From the NCBI GenBank assembly GCA_937911505.1, contig CALEMF010000091.1:1-64000 (forward strand): 64,000 bases of DNA. The letters are read 5' to 3'. Under the pieces are notes generated by a model. That model searched no databases and was not told the DNA's origin. It saw only the letters and a program-made list of their open reading frames with translations. Source of the DNA: an uncultured Cytophagales bacterium (GTDB lineage Bacteria; Bacteroidota; Bacteroidia; Cytophagales; Thermonemataceae). Every line of letters starts with the position of its first letter. The stretch's first letter is position 1. The position numbers and the translations under genes were made by a program. Of this stretch, positions 62,835 to 64,000 are shown piece by piece.

Positions 62835-64000
62835 ATGTATAAAATAAGCTTTTCTCTTTTATTTGTAGGGTTGCTTGGCTGTACCCAAGCACAGCCCCCT
62901 TCTGATATCGAACGTATTGTCACCACCCTAGCAGCAGACGACATGGAAGGACGTGAGGCTGGCACACCTGGTGCAAAAAAAGCGGCTGACTTTATCGCCG
63001 AAGAGTTTCGTAAAGCTGGTTTATCTTATTTTGATAACCTTAGTACTTTTCAGCAGCCTTTTCAATTAATTGAAAATAAAGTTACGATAGAAGCATTACA
63101 AATTAACGATCAACCTAGTCAGTATAAGGAAATCTTCATTGTGGCCAACACACCTACCATCAAGGTCGATCGGCTGGAAGCAGTACGTACACTTCGTATT
63201 AGCGCACAGGACAATTTTAGCCAACGCTTCAATACCTTTAAGGATACTACAGGGCAATGGGTCGTATTGGTTGACCCTGTTCATCATGCTACTTTTAAAA
63301 AGTACCGTACTTTTTTTCAACGCACCCAAACCTCTCTGGGAGATTCATCTACCTCGCGTGCCTTGGTGTTTCTTTTGGAGAAAGCACCTATCAAGACATT
63401 ACAAGTTACAGCTACTAATACGCTTAAGAAGCGTAACCTACAAAACGTGGTGGGGCTATTGGAAGGAAAAAGTAAACCTAAAGACTTCATCATTTTTTCT
63501 GCCCATTATGACCATATAGGCATACAATCGCAAGCTGTCAATGGGGATCGTATCGCTAACGGCGCTGACGATGATGCTTCTGGCACCACAGCCGTGATTG
63601 CCTTGGCAAAGCATTATGCCCAAACCAAAGAAAATGAGTGTACCCTAGTATTTGTAGCCTTTACTGCTGAAGAAATCGGCGGATATGGCTCTCAGTATTT
63701 TGCACAACAAGTGAATCCTGAAAAGGTGATCACTATGCTTAATTTTGAGATGATTGGTAAGCTAGCTACCTTTGGGCAGAAAAGCGCTTTCCTAACGGGT
63801 TTTTCTATGTCGAACTTAGGAGAGCTTCTACAGAAAAACTTAGAAGGCCACGACTTCCAACTCCATCCTGATCCTTACCCAAACCAAAACCTATTCTACA
63901 GATCAGATAACGCTACCTTGGCACGTCTAGGCGTACCTGCTCATACTCTCTCTACTGCCCCCATCGATGAAGACCCCTACTATCATACGGTAGATGATGA
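62835..64000 (+). CDS. M28-family zinc aminopeptidase lipoprotein (truncated by window)
   Basis: 388 complete codons are visible. A lipoprotein signal (VGLLGC, Cys16) precedes a pro-like region (AADDMEGREAGTPGAKKAADFI), a protease-associated-style insert and an M28 catalytic domain with zinc ligands in SAHYDHIG, NGADDDASGT and FTAEEIGGYGS. It releases N-terminal residues from peptides, probably at the cell surface or in the periplasm for nutrition. The last zinc ligand (the Asp/His near YYHTVDD) is at the window edge; the C-terminus is missing. Confidence 0.93.
   Translation, partial: MYKISFSLLFVGLLGCTQAQPPSDIERIVTTLAADDMEGREAGTPGAKKAADFIAEEFRKAGLSYFDNLSTFQQPFQLIENKVTIEALQINDQPSQYKEIFIVANTPTIKVDRLEAVRTLRISAQDNFSQRFNTFKDTTGQWVVLVDPVHHATFKKYRTFFQRTQTSLGDSSTSRALVFLLEKAPIKTLQVTATNTLKKRNLQNVVGLLEGKSKPKDFIIFSAHYDHIGIQSQAVNGDRIANGADDDASGTTAVIALAKHYAQTKENECTLVFVAFTAEEIGGYGSQYFAQQVNPEKVITMLNFEMIGKLATFGQKSAFLTGFSMSNLGELLQKNLEGHDFQLHPDPYPNQNLFYRSDNATLARLGVPAHTLSTAPIDEDPYYHTVDD

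Noticed and set aside
1..64000. tRNA, rRNA, CRISPR arrays, insertion sequences and attachment sites
   Set aside because: I looked for cloverleaf cores, evenly spaced repeats, transposase motifs and terminal inverted repeats and saw none.

Overview
The window is a stretch of chromosome from a low-GC Bacteroidota bacterium, most likely a Cytophagales/Cytophagia-type lineage. The evidence is TamL-TamB, DUF481 and BamA-like outer-membrane proteins, a TonB-dependent receptor, many lipoproteins ending in LxxC, sparse Shine-Dalgarno sequences, TATCTTTG -7 promoter elements, a TPR-SpoIIE phosphatase, PAS-rich signalling proteins and a Brp/Blh carotene dioxygenase. I cannot name the species. I see no tRNA, rRNA, CRISPR array, insertion sequence or integrase.

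Layout. 0-3 kb looks like the edge of an accessory locus: a lipoprotein running off the left end, an overlapping HExxH metallopeptidase, and an AAA+ ATPase of the type found in extracellular contractile injection systems (eCIS). 3-7.5 kb is a housekeeping run on the minus strand (aroA, fabF, surE, radical SAM/SPASM). 7.7-20.6 kb mixes a GNAT enzyme, an outer-membrane protein, SUI1, Blh, MFS, an NSS-type Na+ symporter with an unannotated 47-residue partner, HNH and NlpC/P60 genes, and two copies each of a TPR/membrane protein and a DUF6232 membrane protein. 20.8-31.3 kb is envelope biogenesis (tamL, tamB, an OmpA lipoprotein, an AsmA-like protein). 31.3-34.5 kb holds an endo/exonuclease/phosphatase-fold protein, a BrkB-type protein and small stress proteins.

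34.6-40.7 kb is a compact minus-strand signalling operon: an FNT channel, a response regulator, an NtrC-type sigma-54 activator, a PAS histidine kinase, a single-domain response regulator and a REC-PAS-kinase. Divergent from it is AI-2E transporter-MscS-membrane protein (40.9-43.6 kb). Two near-identical palindromic 19-mers lie between them, and a third copy lies at 18.18 kb. 43.7-50.3 kb is a dense set of small stress-type genes (baeRF, lipoprotein, YtxH, DUF1328, Cys-less ArsC-like, Dps, beta-barrel, holin-like, CsbD). 50.4-53.1 kb has a phosphatase and the menaquinone pair hotdog thioesterase-isochorismate synthase. 53.2-59.2 kb is an apparent operon of FN3 lipoprotein, TonB receptor and TPR-SpoIIE phosphatase. 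59.5-64 kb has a PAS-only membrane protein, a BamA-like protein and a truncated M28 peptidase.

The most promising points for follow-up are the eCIS edge with its overlapping peptidase/lipoprotein pair, the duplicated TPR/DUF6232 modules with a conserved upstream element, the shared palindromic operator that may link the signalling operon to one of those modules, and the receptor-to-phosphatase operon. All functions are read from motifs and family knowledge; no database search was run.
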